Assembly: GCA_001769385.1 (NCBI GenBank)
Contig: MEPB01000069.1
Location: forward strand, 1 to 64,000
DNA: 64,000 nt
Source of the DNA: Bacteroidetes bacterium RIFCSPLOWO2_12_FULL_35_15
GTDB taxonomy: Bacteria > Bacteroidota > Bacteroidia > 2-12-FULL-35-15
Direction: 5' to 3'
Position 1 is the stretch's first letter. Each line of letters begins with the position of its first letter. Made by a program: the position numbers and the translations under genes. Positions 46,133-56,070 of this stretch are shown here, in pieces. Below the pieces are notes generated by a model. That model had not been told where the DNA came from, made no database searches, and worked only from the letters and a program-made list of their open reading frames with translations.

Positions 46133-47176
46133 TTAAAAATGTTCTTTTATCGAAAAGTATATTTCCGCAAATGTTATTCTTTTATGTTTAAAAGCATTTG
46201 GTCTGATCTTACAATATGAAGAATTCAGAAAAAGCCATGTTAAACAATATAGTTGTATTGGAATTTGCAAAATAGAAAACAGTATGTTTTTGCTGCGGTA
46301 TTTTCTTTCGTAACCTGCCTGTTCTGCGTATTTACCAATAATCGAGTCAGCAATGTAAACATCTTTATCATCAAGTTTTTCTCTCCAGCCATACACATTA
46401 TTCTTATTGATGGGTTTCAATAAACTACTGTGTAATTTCATGACCTCCTCTTCAGGGTAGGTAGCTAAAAACTTATCTTTGATTTTATAATAGTGAATCA
46501 TATCATCGTGATACTCCATATTAAGAAATAGGCATAATTTTTTAGTTTCTTCCATTGGGTTGCTGACCAGGTCTTCATATTTCAAATAATAATAGTTAGG
46601 GCTCTTACCTAATAAATCTGAAATTAATTTAAAAGAATATTTCCATCTGAAACAAACAAGAGATAAATTATTACCCTCGAATTTCACTTTTCTCATAGAA
46701 AGATAATGGTCCCGGTAATCGCGGTTTATATGAATAAATTTAGCATCAGGAAAAACTTCCAATAAAATTCGCATTGAAGTTGCATCATATGAATAAAAGG
46801 GGTTCTTATCTCCAATCAAAATAATATTATTTTTTTCAAAGAAAGAGTCGTAGCATAAATAAATTAATTTTATCAGCTCTTGAAATGTCACTGTTTCTTC
46901 AGCATTCAATAGCAGATCTTTTAAGCGTTTTTTATTTAGTGTCCAAAACTCAACCTGAGGCACAAGAAATACATCATCAAAAAACTCCTGCAACTTTTCC
47001 CGGCTCCAGATTTTTATATAATAGTATTTACGAAAAAGTGAAGTAATAACTTTGCCTTCTAATGGTATTGAAACATTGGGGTGTGCATCGAAAATGAAGC
47101 GGAGCATTGTGTTCCCGGATCTTGGTCTTCCAATGATGAAAAATACAGGAATATTTTTAATCTCTTTATAATCCAT
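46133..47176 (-). CDS. Sulfotransferase (first in tandem)
   Basis: 347 residues. PAPS-binding elements: FFIIGRPRSGNTMLRFIF and FIHINRDYRDHYLSMRKV. The same overall plan as the downstream paralogue, with similar pieces such as ISEWRK-like and KPINK segments, so the pair is a tandem duplication that has diverged. First gene of a three-gene minus-strand operon with a second sulfotransferase and a glycosyltransferase. Confidence 0.87.
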   Translation of the reverse strand: MDYKEIKNIPVFFIIGRPRSGNTMLRFIFDAHPNVSIPLEGKVITSLFRKYYYIKIWSREKLQEFFDDVFLVPQVEFWTLNKKRLKDLLLNAEETVTFQELIKLIYLCYDSFFEKNNIILIGDKNPFYSYDATSMRILLEVFPDAKFIHINRDYRDHYLSMRKVKFEGNNLSLVCFRWKYSFKLISDLLGKSPNYYYLKYEDLVSNPMEETKKLCLFLNMEYHDDMIHYYKIKDKFLATYPEEEVMKLHSSLLKPINKNNVYGWREKLDDKDVYIADSIIGKYAEQAGYERKYRSKNILFSILQIPIQLYCLTWLFLNSSYCKIRPNAFKHKRITFAEIYFSIKEHF

Positions 47177-47214
47177 ACGGCACTAAATTTTTCAAGTGTC
47201 AAGATATAAAAAAA

Positions 47215-47242
47215 AAGCGACCCGCATTAATGCGGGTCGCTT
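47215..47242 (-). terminator. Terminator of the 2038-residue gene
   Basis: Perfect palindrome with a GC-rich 11-bp arm (AAGCGACCCGC/GCGGGTCGCTT) and ATTAAT centre, followed by a T-run on the minus strand. It separates the giant gene from the sulfotransferase operon. Confidence 0.92.
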
Positions 47243-47262
47243 AAAAAAAACAGTTAAACCAA

Positions 47263-50200
47263 TTAGTTTCTTATTAGTTGAAGATATCCATTGTGTACTT
47301 CTTCCTCTTTAGCAGGATCTAATGGTTTGACTTTAATTAGGTAATAGTAGGTTCCGGATGGTGAAGCAATCCCGGCATTTGTCCTGCCGTTCCATCCACC
47401 ATTAACAGCATTCCATTCATATAATTTCAATCCCCAACGGTCATAAATTGATGCTTCGATATTTTCTACTCCGGTAGAGGTAACAAAAAATAAATCATTT
47501 GTTCCATCTCCATCAGGTGTAAATATATTTGGAATCATTAAAAAATAATCATCAAAAATAGTGATCACAAATTCAGCTGTGTCGGGACATTGATTGTTGT
47601 AGGATGCGATCAAAACAACAGTATATGTTCCTGGCGCAGTATAAATATCGCTCGGGTCGGTTAATGTGGAGGATTGATTATTACCAAATGTCCAGGAGTA
47701 AGTATTTGCATTTTGACTACCATTTGTAAAATTGACAGTTAAGGGAGGAACCCCTGTTAATGGGTTTGCTGTGAATGATGCGATTGGAAATGGAGTATTC
47801 GTTACAGAAATATTATCAGTAGCAGTACAACCATTGGATGGATCTGTAATTGTCAAGGTGTACAAGCCCGCTGAATTTATTGTGGGAGTAGAAGTTGTAC
47901 TTCCCGAAACAATCCCTGGTCCGCTCCAACTATAATTTACACCTGCAGTGGTAGAAGAACCATTAAGATTCAAGGAAGTTATCACACAATTTAGTGTAGT
48001 ATCCAAGCCTGCATTTACATCAGGAGGTGTCGTATTACTTGTTACAATAACAGTAGCTGTATTTGTACAACCATTTACAGCATCAGTAGCCGTTACAACA
48101 TATGTACCGCCTGTAGTAACTGTTGCAGGATCGGCAGCATTTACCAAAGTACCTCCATTCCAAACCATTGCATTTCCTGCACTGGTACCGGTCAGGGTTG
48201 CTATTGGTGTTGTGCAGCTAATGTTGTTATTACTTGTTGCTGTAACTGTAGGAAGAGTTGTATTGGCGGTGATAGTAACCGAATCTGTCGAAGTACATCC
48301 ATTTGCACCATCCGTAGCAGTTACGGTATATGTTCCTGCAGCAGTAACTGTAGCCGGGTCAGGGGCGTTTGTCAATGCTCCGCCATTCCATACCATCGTA
48401 CTTCCTGCACTGTTACCCGTCAGAGTGGAGCTTGGTGTTGAACAGGTAATGTTATTATTGCCGGATGCTGTTAGAGTGGGTGGTGTGGTATTTCCTGTAA
48501 TTGTTATCGAATCGGTATTTATACATCCATTTACAGCATCAGTAACTGTAAGCGTATAAGTTCCGGCTGTAGTAACTGTTGCAGGATTTGGTTCATTTAT
48601 CAATACTCCCCCATTCCATACAATTGTATTTCCGGTACTGGTGCCTGTTAATATTGCACTAGGCGTGATACAGGAGATATTATTATTACTGGATGTGCTG
48701 ACAGTTGGTGGGGTTGTGTTTCCTGTAATTGTAACCGAATCAATAGTTGTACATCCATTTGCGGAATCTGTAACAGTAACTGTATAGGTGCCAGCTGCAC
48801 TTACTGTAGCTGGGTTTGCGGCATTAACCAAAATGCCTCCATTCCAAACAATGGTATTTCCTGAACTGTTTCCGGTTAATATGGCACTTGTTGTAATACA
48901 AGAAATATTATTGTTACCAGACGCAGTTACGACAGGAGGGACATTGTTCGAATTCACAGTAACGCTATCAATTGATGAACAGCCGGAACTATTATCTGTA
49001 ACTGTTAAGGTATAAGTACCAGCTGCATCCGCAGTAGCAATATTAGAATTGATACCGGATGTTATATTACCTCCCGATGTGCTCCATGCATAAGAAATAT
49101 CCGGACCAGCATCAGAACTCGAACCGTCAAGTGTAATTGTTAATGCAGTACAGGTAAGACCTGATGTGGGAGCGATTGAATCAAATGGGTAGGGTTTTAC
49201 AATAATAGGCAAATTAAATAGTTTGGAACATCCATCACTACTTATGGTCACATAATATGCTGTGGAAGCAGTTAAGGTTTGTGTAATTGTATTACTTGAA
49301 GAAACGATAGGAGACCAACTATATGTATATGTTCCATCTCCTCCACTTGGTGTTAAAGTTACCGTTACAGGGGTATTAATACAAACGGTATCATTAGGTA
49401 AAAAACTTTGACTAAGAGTTATTGGGTTTGCAGAAACATTTCCCGTTAATGCAACCAAACTACTTGGAGTACACCCGGCTACATCCGATTGAACATAAAT
49501 GGTGTAAGTACCTCCTAATGATCCTATGTTTTGTCCATAAGATAAACTGCTTCCGGATTGCATCAAAATGGTTCCGGCAATGTCAGAATACCAATTGTAA
49601 TTTGTAACACCGGCAACCGGATTAATATTTACAAATACAATACCTGTATCACAGGAGGTAACTGAAACAGGAGCAGGAGCTTGTATTGCAGTTGGTGTGA
49701 CAGAAACAGGTGTGATTGTGCTGGAACAACCATCGCTATTAGTAGCTTGTAAATACACGGTATAAGCACTTGTAGTTAATAAATTTGCTGTTGTGTAAGT
49801 AGTTCCTGACCCCAGCAGTGTACCGCTGACTGCCGCATCATACCATGAAAAAGATGACCCGGAAGGAGCCGTAGCTGTAAAAGTAGCTGCTCCACCTAAA
49901 CAAACAGGTGTTACAGTAGCTGTTGGTGCAGCAGGTATAGGATTTACAGTTACGGTTTGAGTAATAGGAGCTAATGGTCCACAACACGTTGATGAAATTG
50001 TTAATGTAACAGTATATGTAATAGCTGTAGAACCAGTATTTGAAAACGTGATGGAAGTATTATCTAATGTTGGTGTAGCTATGGTTGCAACTGGTAAAAC
50101 GGACCATAAATAACTAAAGCCGGGTGTTCCTACAGCTGATGCCGCAAATTGAGCAGCACCGGGACATAAAGAAGTTGTAGAGGCCAGTATTGTCCCGGTA

Positions 50201-53200
50201 CTGGGTGGGTTAACAATGATATTGTTAAATCCGGAATAAGGATTTGCATTCATTACAATATCTTTTCTACCTAAAGAAGAATATTGAGTTGCAGCAGGGG
50301 AGCCTGCACCACTTGCAGGTGATGCTCCGGAACCAAAATCAGTCCATGATGGAGCACCTGCGGTTGTATTATGATTGATTGAAATATTTGTACATGCAAT
50401 GTTATCAACTGTAATTACAGGCTGAGTAAGCATATTTAATGAAGTGTTTTGAACCAATGCTACACCGCCAACCAGTTTTACCTGAACTGCAAGTCCTGCA
50501 CTTCCGGTTCCTCCGGTTCCTCCGGTTCCTCCTTTTCCACCTGCTCCTCCGGTTCCTCCATTTCCTTCACCTGATCCTGTACATGCATCAGCACATCCTC
50601 TGGCTCCTCCGTTTCCTCCGTTTCCACCGGTACCACCTACACCGCCGGTACCACCGGCACCTGCAAGTCCATTTAGTATTTGACAATCGGTAACGTTACT
50701 ATTTGCGCCATTATTAAAAATAAATATCCCATAAGTTGAACCACCACCTGTTCCACCTGTTCCACCTGTTCCACCTTGGCCACCGCCACCACCGCCACCG
50801 CCACCGCCACCTGTTCCGTTGGAGTTAAAGCAAAAACCTCCGCCATCGCCACCTCCACCGCCTGCGCCTGAACCGCCTCCTCCGCCATATCCATTTCCAC
50901 CATTTCCTCCTTGAGAACCAGTAAACCAATATCCTGTTGCATCCGAACCGGCAGGCCCCACAGCACCTATTGTTCCAATTCCTCCTACTGCTCCGGGATT
51001 ACCATTAAATCCTTCCATACTGGAATACCATCCGCAATCCCACCAACCGCCAGAATTCGCTGGAGGAATCCCACCTGCTGCTCCATTACCACCTGCACCT
51101 CCGGAACTTCCATTGCCACCATCCTCATCGTAGTAGCCACCAGAACCACCGGCTCCGCCTTCTCCTCCATTTCTTGTACCTCCGTTAGCAGCTTCTGCGG
51201 CAATTGTTGATGTTCCGTTTGATGCTCCACCCGCAAAATCCCAAAACATAGAAGCATGTGTTGAACCTGCTCCGCCTCCTTCATAACCACCGTCTCCCAT
51301 TGTTCCTGACCATCCATTTCCTCCAGCTCCACCAGGGCCACCGGTTGATCCGATCGCTCCAACTGTTCCGGCTGCTCCGGAAGTTCCTGATCCGGCATTT
51401 CCACTATAAATATAACATCTTACAATATTATATTCGGAACAGCCATTGCCCAGATAGATGCCATAATTTGAAATAGCCGAACCTGCTGCGTTATCGGGCA
51501 TATCTATTCTAAGGTCCTGAAAACGAAAATATGATGAACCAGCAGTTATATTAAATGCAGTGAGTCGTAAATTTCCGGCAGATCCTTCGACATTGGAAGT
51601 GTTTCTGATGATGCGTGTTCCTTGCACAGGAAATCCGCCTGCAGTTGCTTTTGCGCTTGTTTTTAAAGTAAATCCAACATTATAACCTCCTTCGATGGTG
51701 ATAAAACTAGTTGCACTTAATGGATTGCTGATCGTATAGTCTCCTATTTGCATTTTTATTACAATAGAATTACAGGCAGCCATTGTTAATGCTGTTTGTA
51801 TAGTTGTTGGTGCTGTTGGAATTAATCCGCTACCTCCACCTGCAGGACTAACATAAATAATATCACAGGAAGGTGGTGAAGTTGGGGATAATATTGAAAC
51901 AGTTGATGTAGCAGTATTCCCCAGGCAACCGGTATTTGAAGAAACAGTTACATTATAGGTTCCTGCTCCTGCACCTGCAATCGTTGAACTAGGAACACCG
52001 TTATCAGTTTGAGTAGAAGATCCTGACCAAACATAATCACAATTAGTGCAAGGGGATCCATTCATTGTTGCAGAGGCAACAAGATTGGTTGTTCCGCTAC
52101 ATAAGGATACATTACCGGGATTCACAAATACTACAGGAGGCTGGCTAACCGTAATAGCTAATGAAACAGACTGAGAACAGCCTCCATATGTTGCTGTTGC
52201 AACATACGTATTTGTTGAAGCAGGATTAACATTTAAGCTGTCATAGGTTCCTGCAATTGGTGCCCAGGAATAAGTTACACCTGAAAGACCACTAACTCCG
52301 GAAATAGTTAAGGTAGATGCTCCACCGGTACAAACAATAGAATCACTTGCTGATATCGAAATAGGAGCGAATAGTATGAAAGTCGCAGATTGGGATGTGG
52401 ACATGGAATTCCCGCATTTATCCAAAATTGTATTTCCATCTGTTCCAGTATTTAATGAAACAGTATAGGTGCCTGATGGTAATCCGGTCGAATTAAAATT
52501 TAGTGTTGCAAAACTGGTAAATGAAGCACCGGTTGAACAAAGATTACCGCTTGCACTAATAACAGGAACATTTAATGCTCCCGGACCAGTAATTGTAAAA
52601 TCGGAACCATTAGTTGCTATTGAACTACACTGCACCGGTTCAGAAAAGGTGAGGTTTAAACTATTGCTATTACAAGCATGAGTTAGGGTTCCAAAAGTGG
52701 GAGGAACATTATCGAATATTTGAGCTGTGCCGCCAAAGGTCAAGGTATATCCATTACTGTTTGCAGAATAATTATCAATAATTAATGCAAAAGTTTGTCC
52801 TGCTGTTACATTTAAGCCGGCCATAGTAGGGGGCCCACTTGCACTTTCACTTATAGGTATTGTTGCGGAAGCTGGTAATGTAAGACCTGTATTTCCATAA
52901 GTTGCAGAGAAATTACATCGAACAGGAGTGGCCGATGGAACACCTGCGCATCCAATGGTGGTGATATCATACAAAGCAAAATCGTAATCATTTGCTGTAT
53001 TCAGCATAAAAGTAAATGTTCCGGAATTTTGAACTGTGAATGTGTACCATACAGAATTTGTTTCCTGCGAAGACAAACAGGTCCCGGAAACTTCTTGTGT
53101 TGAACCATTTCCAGTATAGGAATTTGATTGAGAATAGGATTGTTGACAAACAGGAATGGAATTGTCACAATCCTGCTCTGGACCTGTTACCATTAAATGA

Positions 53201-53379
53201 TTGGCAGGGTTACTAAGAGCTTTATTCGGAGAACTTCTATAGATATTCTCCAGGTTTTTTTTAATTGCGATTTCCTCTTTTGTTGGAATTCTTCCTACTT
53301 GTGCATTAGAAGTATTGAAGCATGCAAATAATATGAAAATTATTCCCGCTAATTTTTTTAATAAGTAGTTGTTATTCAT
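47263..53379 (-). CDS. Giant secreted protein with glycine-rich block, T9SS type B
   Basis: 2038 residues. Signal peptide about 1-26 (LAGIIFILFACFNTSNA). Next come a pre-peptidase-C-like beta domain (about 70-215, with SVWYTFTVQNSGTFTFML), Ig-like and PKD-like domains, and a region resembling a parallel beta-helix (NYGIYLGNGCSEYNIVRCYI, about 640) that is interrupted by a glycine-rich stretch (about 655-970). After more Ig-like domains come four nearly identical 76-residue repeats (NISCTTP ... VWNGG ... DPATV ... GTYTVTVTD), a divergent fifth and sixth, a PKD domain, and a type B CTD (IFTPDGDGTNDLFFV ... YDRWGLKLYEW). Probably surface-exposed; function unknown. No other recognised gene shares its transcript. 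Confidence 0.93.
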   Translation of the reverse strand: MNNNYLLKKLAGIIFILFACFNTSNAQVGRIPTKEEIAIKKNLENIYRSSPNKALSNPANHLMVTGPEQDCDNSIPVCQQSYSQSNSYTGNGSTQEVSGTCLSSQETNSVWYTFTVQNSGTFTFMLNTANDYDFALYDITTIGCAGVPSATPVRCNFSATYGNTGLTLPASATIPISESASGPPTMAGLNVTAGQTFALIIDNYSANSNGYTLTFGGTAQIFDNVPPTFGTLTHACNSNSLNLTFSEPVQCSSIATNGSDFTITGPGALNVPVISASGNLCSTGASFTSFATLNFNSTGLPSGTYTVSLNTGTDGNTILDKCGNSMSTSQSATFILFAPISISASDSIVCTGGASTLTISGVSGLSGVTYSWAPIAGTYDSLNVNPASTNTYVATATYGGCSQSVSLAITVSQPPVVFVNPGNVSLCSGTTNLVASATMNGSPCTNCDYVWSGSSTQTDNGVPSSTIAGAGAGTYNVTVSSNTGCLGNTATSTVSILSPTSPPSCDIIYVSPAGGGSGLIPTAPTTIQTALTMAACNSIVIKMQIGDYTISNPLSATSFITIEGGYNVGFTLKTSAKATAGGFPVQGTRIIRNTSNVEGSAGNLRLTAFNITAGSSYFRFQDLRIDMPDNAAGSAISNYGIYLGNGCSEYNIVRCYIYSGNAGSGTSGAAGTVGAIGSTGGPGGAGGNGWSGTMGDGGYEGGGAGSTHASMFWDFAGGASNGTSTIAAEAANGGTRNGGEGGAGGSGGYYDEDGGNGSSGGAGGNGAAGGIPPANSGGWWDCGWYSSMEGFNGNPGAVGGIGTIGAVGPAGSDATGYWFTGSQGGNGGNGYGGGGGSGAGGGGGDGGGFCFNSNGTGGGGGGGGGGGQGGTGGTGGTGGGSTYGIFIFNNGANSNVTDCQILNGLAGAGGTGGVGGTGGNGGNGGARGCADACTGSGEGNGGTGGAGGKGGTGGTGGTGSAGLAVQVKLVGGVALVQNTSLNMLTQPVITVDNIACTNISINHNTTAGAPSWTDFGSGASPASGAGSPAATQYSSLGRKDIVMNANPYSGFNNIIVNPPSTGTILASTTSLCPGAAQFAASAVGTPGFSYLWSVLPVATIATPTLDNTSITFSNTGSTAITYTVTLTISSTCCGPLAPITQTVTVNPIPAAPTATVTPVCLGGAATFTATAPSGSSFSWYDAAVSGTLLGSGTTYTTANLLTTSAYTVYLQATNSDGCSSTITPVSVTPTAIQAPAPVSVTSCDTGIVFVNINPVAGVTNYNWYSDIAGTILMQSGSSLSYGQNIGSLGGTYTIYVQSDVAGCTPSSLVALTGNVSANPITLSQSFLPNDTVCINTPVTVTLTPSGGDGTYTYSWSPIVSSSNTITQTLTASTAYYVTISSDGCSKLFNLPIIVKPYPFDSIAPTSGLTCTALTITLDGSSSDAGPDISYAWSTSGGNITSGINSNIATADAAGTYTLTVTDNSSGCSSIDSVTVNSNNVPPVVTASGNNNISCITTSAILTGNSSGNTIVWNGGILVNAANPATVSAAGTYTVTVTDSANGCTTIDSVTITGNTTPPTVSTSSNNNISCITPSAILTGTSTGNTIVWNGGVLINEPNPATVTTAGTYTLTVTDAVNGCINTDSITITGNTTPPTLTASGNNNITCSTPSSTLTGNSAGSTMVWNGGALTNAPDPATVTAAGTYTVTATDGANGCTSTDSVTITANTTLPTVTATSNNNISCTTPIATLTGTSAGNAMVWNGGTLVNAADPATVTTGGTYVVTATDAVNGCTNTATVIVTSNTTPPDVNAGLDTTLNCVITSLNLNGSSTTAGVNYSWSGPGIVSGSTTSTPTINSAGLYTLTITDPSNGCTATDNISVTNTPFPIASFTANPLTGVPPLTVNFTNGSQNANTYSWTFGNNQSSTLTDPSDIYTAPGTYTVVLIASYNNQCPDTAEFVITIFDDYFLMIPNIFTPDGDGTNDLFFVTSTGVENIEASIYDRWGLKLYEWNAVNGGWNGRTNAGIASPSGTYYYLIKVKPLDPAKEEEVHNGYLQLIRN
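48020..48945 (-). repeat. Four tandem 228-bp repeats
   Basis: Four in-frame units of 228 bases (76 residues) with the core VWNGG, highly alike; flanked by diverged copies on both sides. Confidence 0.85.
50480..51400 (-). repeat. Glycine-rich low-complexity coding block
   Basis: About 300 codons dominated by GG-X and GGAGG patterns, including a run of 11 glycines near 50795. It is flanked on both sides by beta-helix-like sequence (YGIYLGNG and YGIFIFNNG), so it looks like an insertion within a helix rung. Confidence 0.85.
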
Positions 53380-53817
53380 GGAGATTTTTTTTGATATAAA
53401 ACTTAGAAAAAACTAATATATATATTGAAAATAGTAAGATGCAAGTTCAAAACTTAAAGTAATTATCACGAAAATACTGATTCTGTTATGAAATTAATTT
53501 TTTTTTAACCTTTTTTTTATCCTGATTGTTGTATTAAAATTAGATACAAAAAATACTAAATGGCAAAAATTTCAATATGAACTATTTCAAAAATAGTTAC
53601 GGATATAAAAACAAAGCCTCTATTCTCTAAAATACATGCTGGATTTAAACAAAATCGAAAAAATAATAAAAAAATAAAATGTGTTTTTGAAAGTATTAAA
53701 ATTTCATGTTATTCAAATGTAAAAAAATATCTTGATAATCAAAATTTTATGCAAAAAAAAACATAAAAAAAACCCCACAAAATGCGGAGTTTCTTTAGAT
53801 GAAAGGTGAATTTACAA
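53380..53817. other. 438-base AT-rich spacer
   Basis: Holds the start region of the 2038-residue gene (5' end near 53380) and, on the far side, the terminator of the cold-shock gene at 53770-53792. No ORF, RNA gene or clear promoter was identified in the rest, which is very AT-rich. Confidence 0.5.
53770..53792 (-). terminator. Terminator of the cold-shock gene
   Basis: AAACTCCGCA/TGTGGGGTTT stem with two G-U pairs on the minus strand, followed by eight T. Located 25 bases past the stop codon. Confidence 0.8.
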
Positions 53818-54009
53818 TTATGCTTTTTTCACATTAACTGCATTTAACCCTTTTTTACCTTCTTGAATTTCGAAAGTGACTTTGTCGCCATCGCGAATTT
53901 GATCAACTAATCCTGTTACGTGAACAAATAGTTCTTGATTAGTACCATCTACTGTGATAAATCCAAACCCTTTTGAAGAATTAAAAAATTTTACTGTTCC
54001 TGTTTTCAT
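53818..54009 (-). CDS. Cold-shock protein
   Basis: 63-residue nucleic-acid-binding OB-fold protein of the CspA family. RNP1 is KGFGFI (13-18) and RNP2 is LFVHV (27-31; commonly VFVHF). It binds single-stranded RNA and DNA and acts as an RNA chaperone. Transcribed alone: an exact -7 box upstream and a terminator downstream. Divergent from the lipoprotein gene at 54085. Confidence 0.95.
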   Translation of the reverse strand: MKTGTVKFFNSSKGFGFITVDGTNQELFVHVTGLVDQIRDGDKVTFEIQEGKKGLNAVNVKKA

Positions 54010-54038
54010 TAAATTAAAAATTAAAGTGAATATTGGGG

Positions 54039-54046
54039 CAAAGATA
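54039..54046 (-). promoter_or_regulatory. -7 box of the cold-shock gene
   Basis: TATCTTTG on the minus strand, exact TANNTTTG, 29 bases before the ATG. The -33 box is not clear. Confidence 0.5.
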
Positions 54047-54084
54047 CAAAAGTTATAACAGAAATTACTTTATATTTACATTGT

Positions 54085-54909
54085 ATGAAATTTCTTTACT
54101 TGAAATATTTGTTTGCCCTTCTTATATCCTTTGTTATTGCATCATGTAGCACCTCCTCGTTTTTTTATGCGCCATCAAAAAAATTAGCTTATTATCCGGA
54201 TACTTCCATATTTAACGTAGAAGAAATTAATTTTAAGGCAACAAACGGAAAAGTTCTCAACGGTTGGTTTTTAAAGCCCAAACAGAAGTTAATTGTTGCT
54301 ACAGTTTTACAATTTCATGGGAATGGCGGAAATATCTCCTATCAATTTCAATTTGCTGAGCCATTAGTAAAAGCAGGTTTTCAAGTGATGGTTTTTGATT
54401 ATGAAGGTTATGGTAATTCTGATGGAACACCTTCTCAGGAAAAAGTGCTGGATGATGGAATAAAAGCGTTGGAATATATCAAACAACGAAATGAGGTAAA
54501 AAATACAAAATTAATATTGTTCGGGCAATCGCTTGGTGGGCATTTGGCTTGTGTAGTTGCTGCAAAAAAACAAAATTTAATTGATGCATTAATTATTGAA
54601 GGCGCATTTACCGGGCATAAACTAATGGCGGTTTATGTTGCTCATAAATATTATGGTGCCCCCAAATGGCTCGCAAGGTCAATTGTTCCAACTCGATACG
54701 ATGCGATTAATGATATAGATAAAGTAACCATTCCTAAATTAATTATTCATAGTACGGAAGATGCCACCTGTCCGTTTTTTATGGGAAAGGAGTTGTATGA
54801 TAAAGCTGGCGGATCTAAACAGTTTTGGGAAATAAAAGGCGGACATATTCAAGCAAGTCACTTATACCCGGATGAATTTGTAAAGCACTTCGTAGAAATA
54901 ATAAAATGA
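54085..54909 (+). CDS. Lipoprotein alpha/beta hydrolase
   Basis: 274 residues. Signal peptide with lipobox IASC (Cys21), so a membrane-anchored lipoprotein. Alpha/beta-hydrolase fold with oxyanion motif HGNGGN (78-83), nucleophile Ser149 in GQSLGG, acid Asp226 in STEDATCP and His254 in KGGHI. It resembles the BEM46/ABHD family of serine hydrolases; substrate unknown (thioesters or lipids are likely). Convergent with the endonuclease gene, with two bases between the stops. Confidence 0.9.
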   Translation: MKFLYLKYLFALLISFVIASCSTSSFFYAPSKKLAYYPDTSIFNVEEINFKATNGKVLNGWFLKPKQKLIVATVLQFHGNGGNISYQFQFAEPLVKAGFQVMVFDYEGYGNSDGTPSQEKVLDDGIKALEYIKQRNEVKNTKLILFGQSLGGHLACVVAAKKQNLIDALIIEGAFTGHKLMAVYVAHKYYGAPKWLARSIVPTRYDAINDIDKVTIPKLIIHSTEDATCPFFMGKELYDKAGGSKQFWEIKGGHIQASHLYPDEFVKHFVEIIK

Positions 54910-54911
54910 GC

Positions 54912-55997
54912 TTAATCTTTAATGAATCGCACAACTTTTATTTTATCATCCTGTGTAATTGAAATAAAATACAATCCTGCATTCCATTTTTCACAATCAA
55001 TTGAAAATTGCGACCTATTGTTTCTAACTAATTTTATATTTTCAAAGTTCTTTATTTGTTGTCCCAAAGTGTTATAAACACTAATAGAAGCAACATAATC
55101 TATGTTTCCGGTGTTTGCTATATAAAATTTATCCTTTGCCGGATTTGGAAAAAGCAGGGTGTTTGTTTCGAATAAAATTTCTTCGGTAATACCTATGGAA
55201 ATGATTGTCCAGATACTATCGGCCCAATGAGGATTATCTATATATGGATTTCGGTTATTTTGAATTTGGTAGATGGCGTTATTTCTTGCGATTTCTTTTG
55301 CGCTTACTGTATCCAGATGGCTCCATTGTAAAAGTACAGATGCCAGCCAGGGTAAAATAACAGATTTATTGGTTCCTCCGGAAGTGCTCCATCCTGTATC
55401 TTCACTCTCATAGCGAGTACTCATATAAAAATATCCTCTTGCCACATCGCCTTTATACTCATCAATTGGCTCAAAAACGGCTCCTGTATATCCAAGGTCC
55501 TTACAAAAACCAAATTTACTTCCATTCAATGAGGTCCAAGCCGCGGAATCAACATCTCCGTAAGGATAATTGCTTCGAACCCCATTTACTTTGCCATCAG
55601 TTGGGTAGATATGAAACATATCAGAACTTGGAGTTGTTGCCGAATTAAACCAGCTCTGGGGCCAGGAATGTTCCCTGTTGTAACAATCGCCCTCTACGGC
55701 ATAGCTGCCACATTGATCGGTAGAAAAAGTAAATACATAAGGAGGTGTTCCACCAGGGATATCGCTGTATATATCCCAAACTTTTCCATTCGTTTTTTTA
55801 TCGGTAGTTTGAAAATGTGTCCACAAACTGGTATAGCTAACTGAAGTGTGATTCTTAATAATATTATGAAGTGCTGTTTTAAGTGGAGCACCTGTTAAGC
55901 CTTGTGCTGAATTGTAATATCCCGGAGGAATCTGGGCGCATAAATTTAAAATGGATAGTGTAAATACAAAGAATATTAATTGTGATTTAGCTTTCAT
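54912..55997 (-). CDS. Secreted endonuclease I family nuclease, T9SS type A
   Basis: 361 residues from the ATG at 55997 (MKAKSQLIFFVFTLSILNLC, signal peptide). A longer frame to 56102 would run through the dnaK terminator, so it is rejected. The central domain is an endonuclease I (EndA/Bsn-like) fold with the hallmark NREHSWPQSW and PTDGKVNGVRSNYPYGDV. The C-terminal 80 residues are a type A sorting domain (LLFPNPAKDKFYI ... SVYNTLGQQIKNF). It probably degrades extracellular DNA or RNA for nutrients. A candidate promoter is TAACTTTA (56039-56046, 7/8 match) with TTTT 19 bases upstream. Confidence 0.92.
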   Translation of the reverse strand: MKAKSQLIFFVFTLSILNLCAQIPPGYYNSAQGLTGAPLKTALHNIIKNHTSVSYTSLWTHFQTTDKKTNGKVWDIYSDIPGGTPPYVFTFSTDQCGSYAVEGDCYNREHSWPQSWFNSATTPSSDMFHIYPTDGKVNGVRSNYPYGDVDSAAWTSLNGSKFGFCKDLGYTGAVFEPIDEYKGDVARGYFYMSTRYESEDTGWSTSGGTNKSVILPWLASVLLQWSHLDTVSAKEIARNNAIYQIQNNRNPYIDNPHWADSIWTIISIGITEEILFETNTLLFPNPAKDKFYIANTGNIDYVASISVYNTLGQQIKNFENIKLVRNNRSQFSIDCEKWNAGLYFISITQDDKIKVVRFIKD

Positions 55998-56070
55998 TAA
56001 AAAATAAATTAGAGAGATTTGGAGTAAAATAATTAAGATAAAGTTACTATTAATTGGGGGATAAAAAAAC

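Noticed and set aside
50439-51476. Plus-strand frames opposite the glycine-rich block
   Set aside because: Glycine codons read backwards give Pro/Leu/His-rich frames without stops; no start signal or family match.
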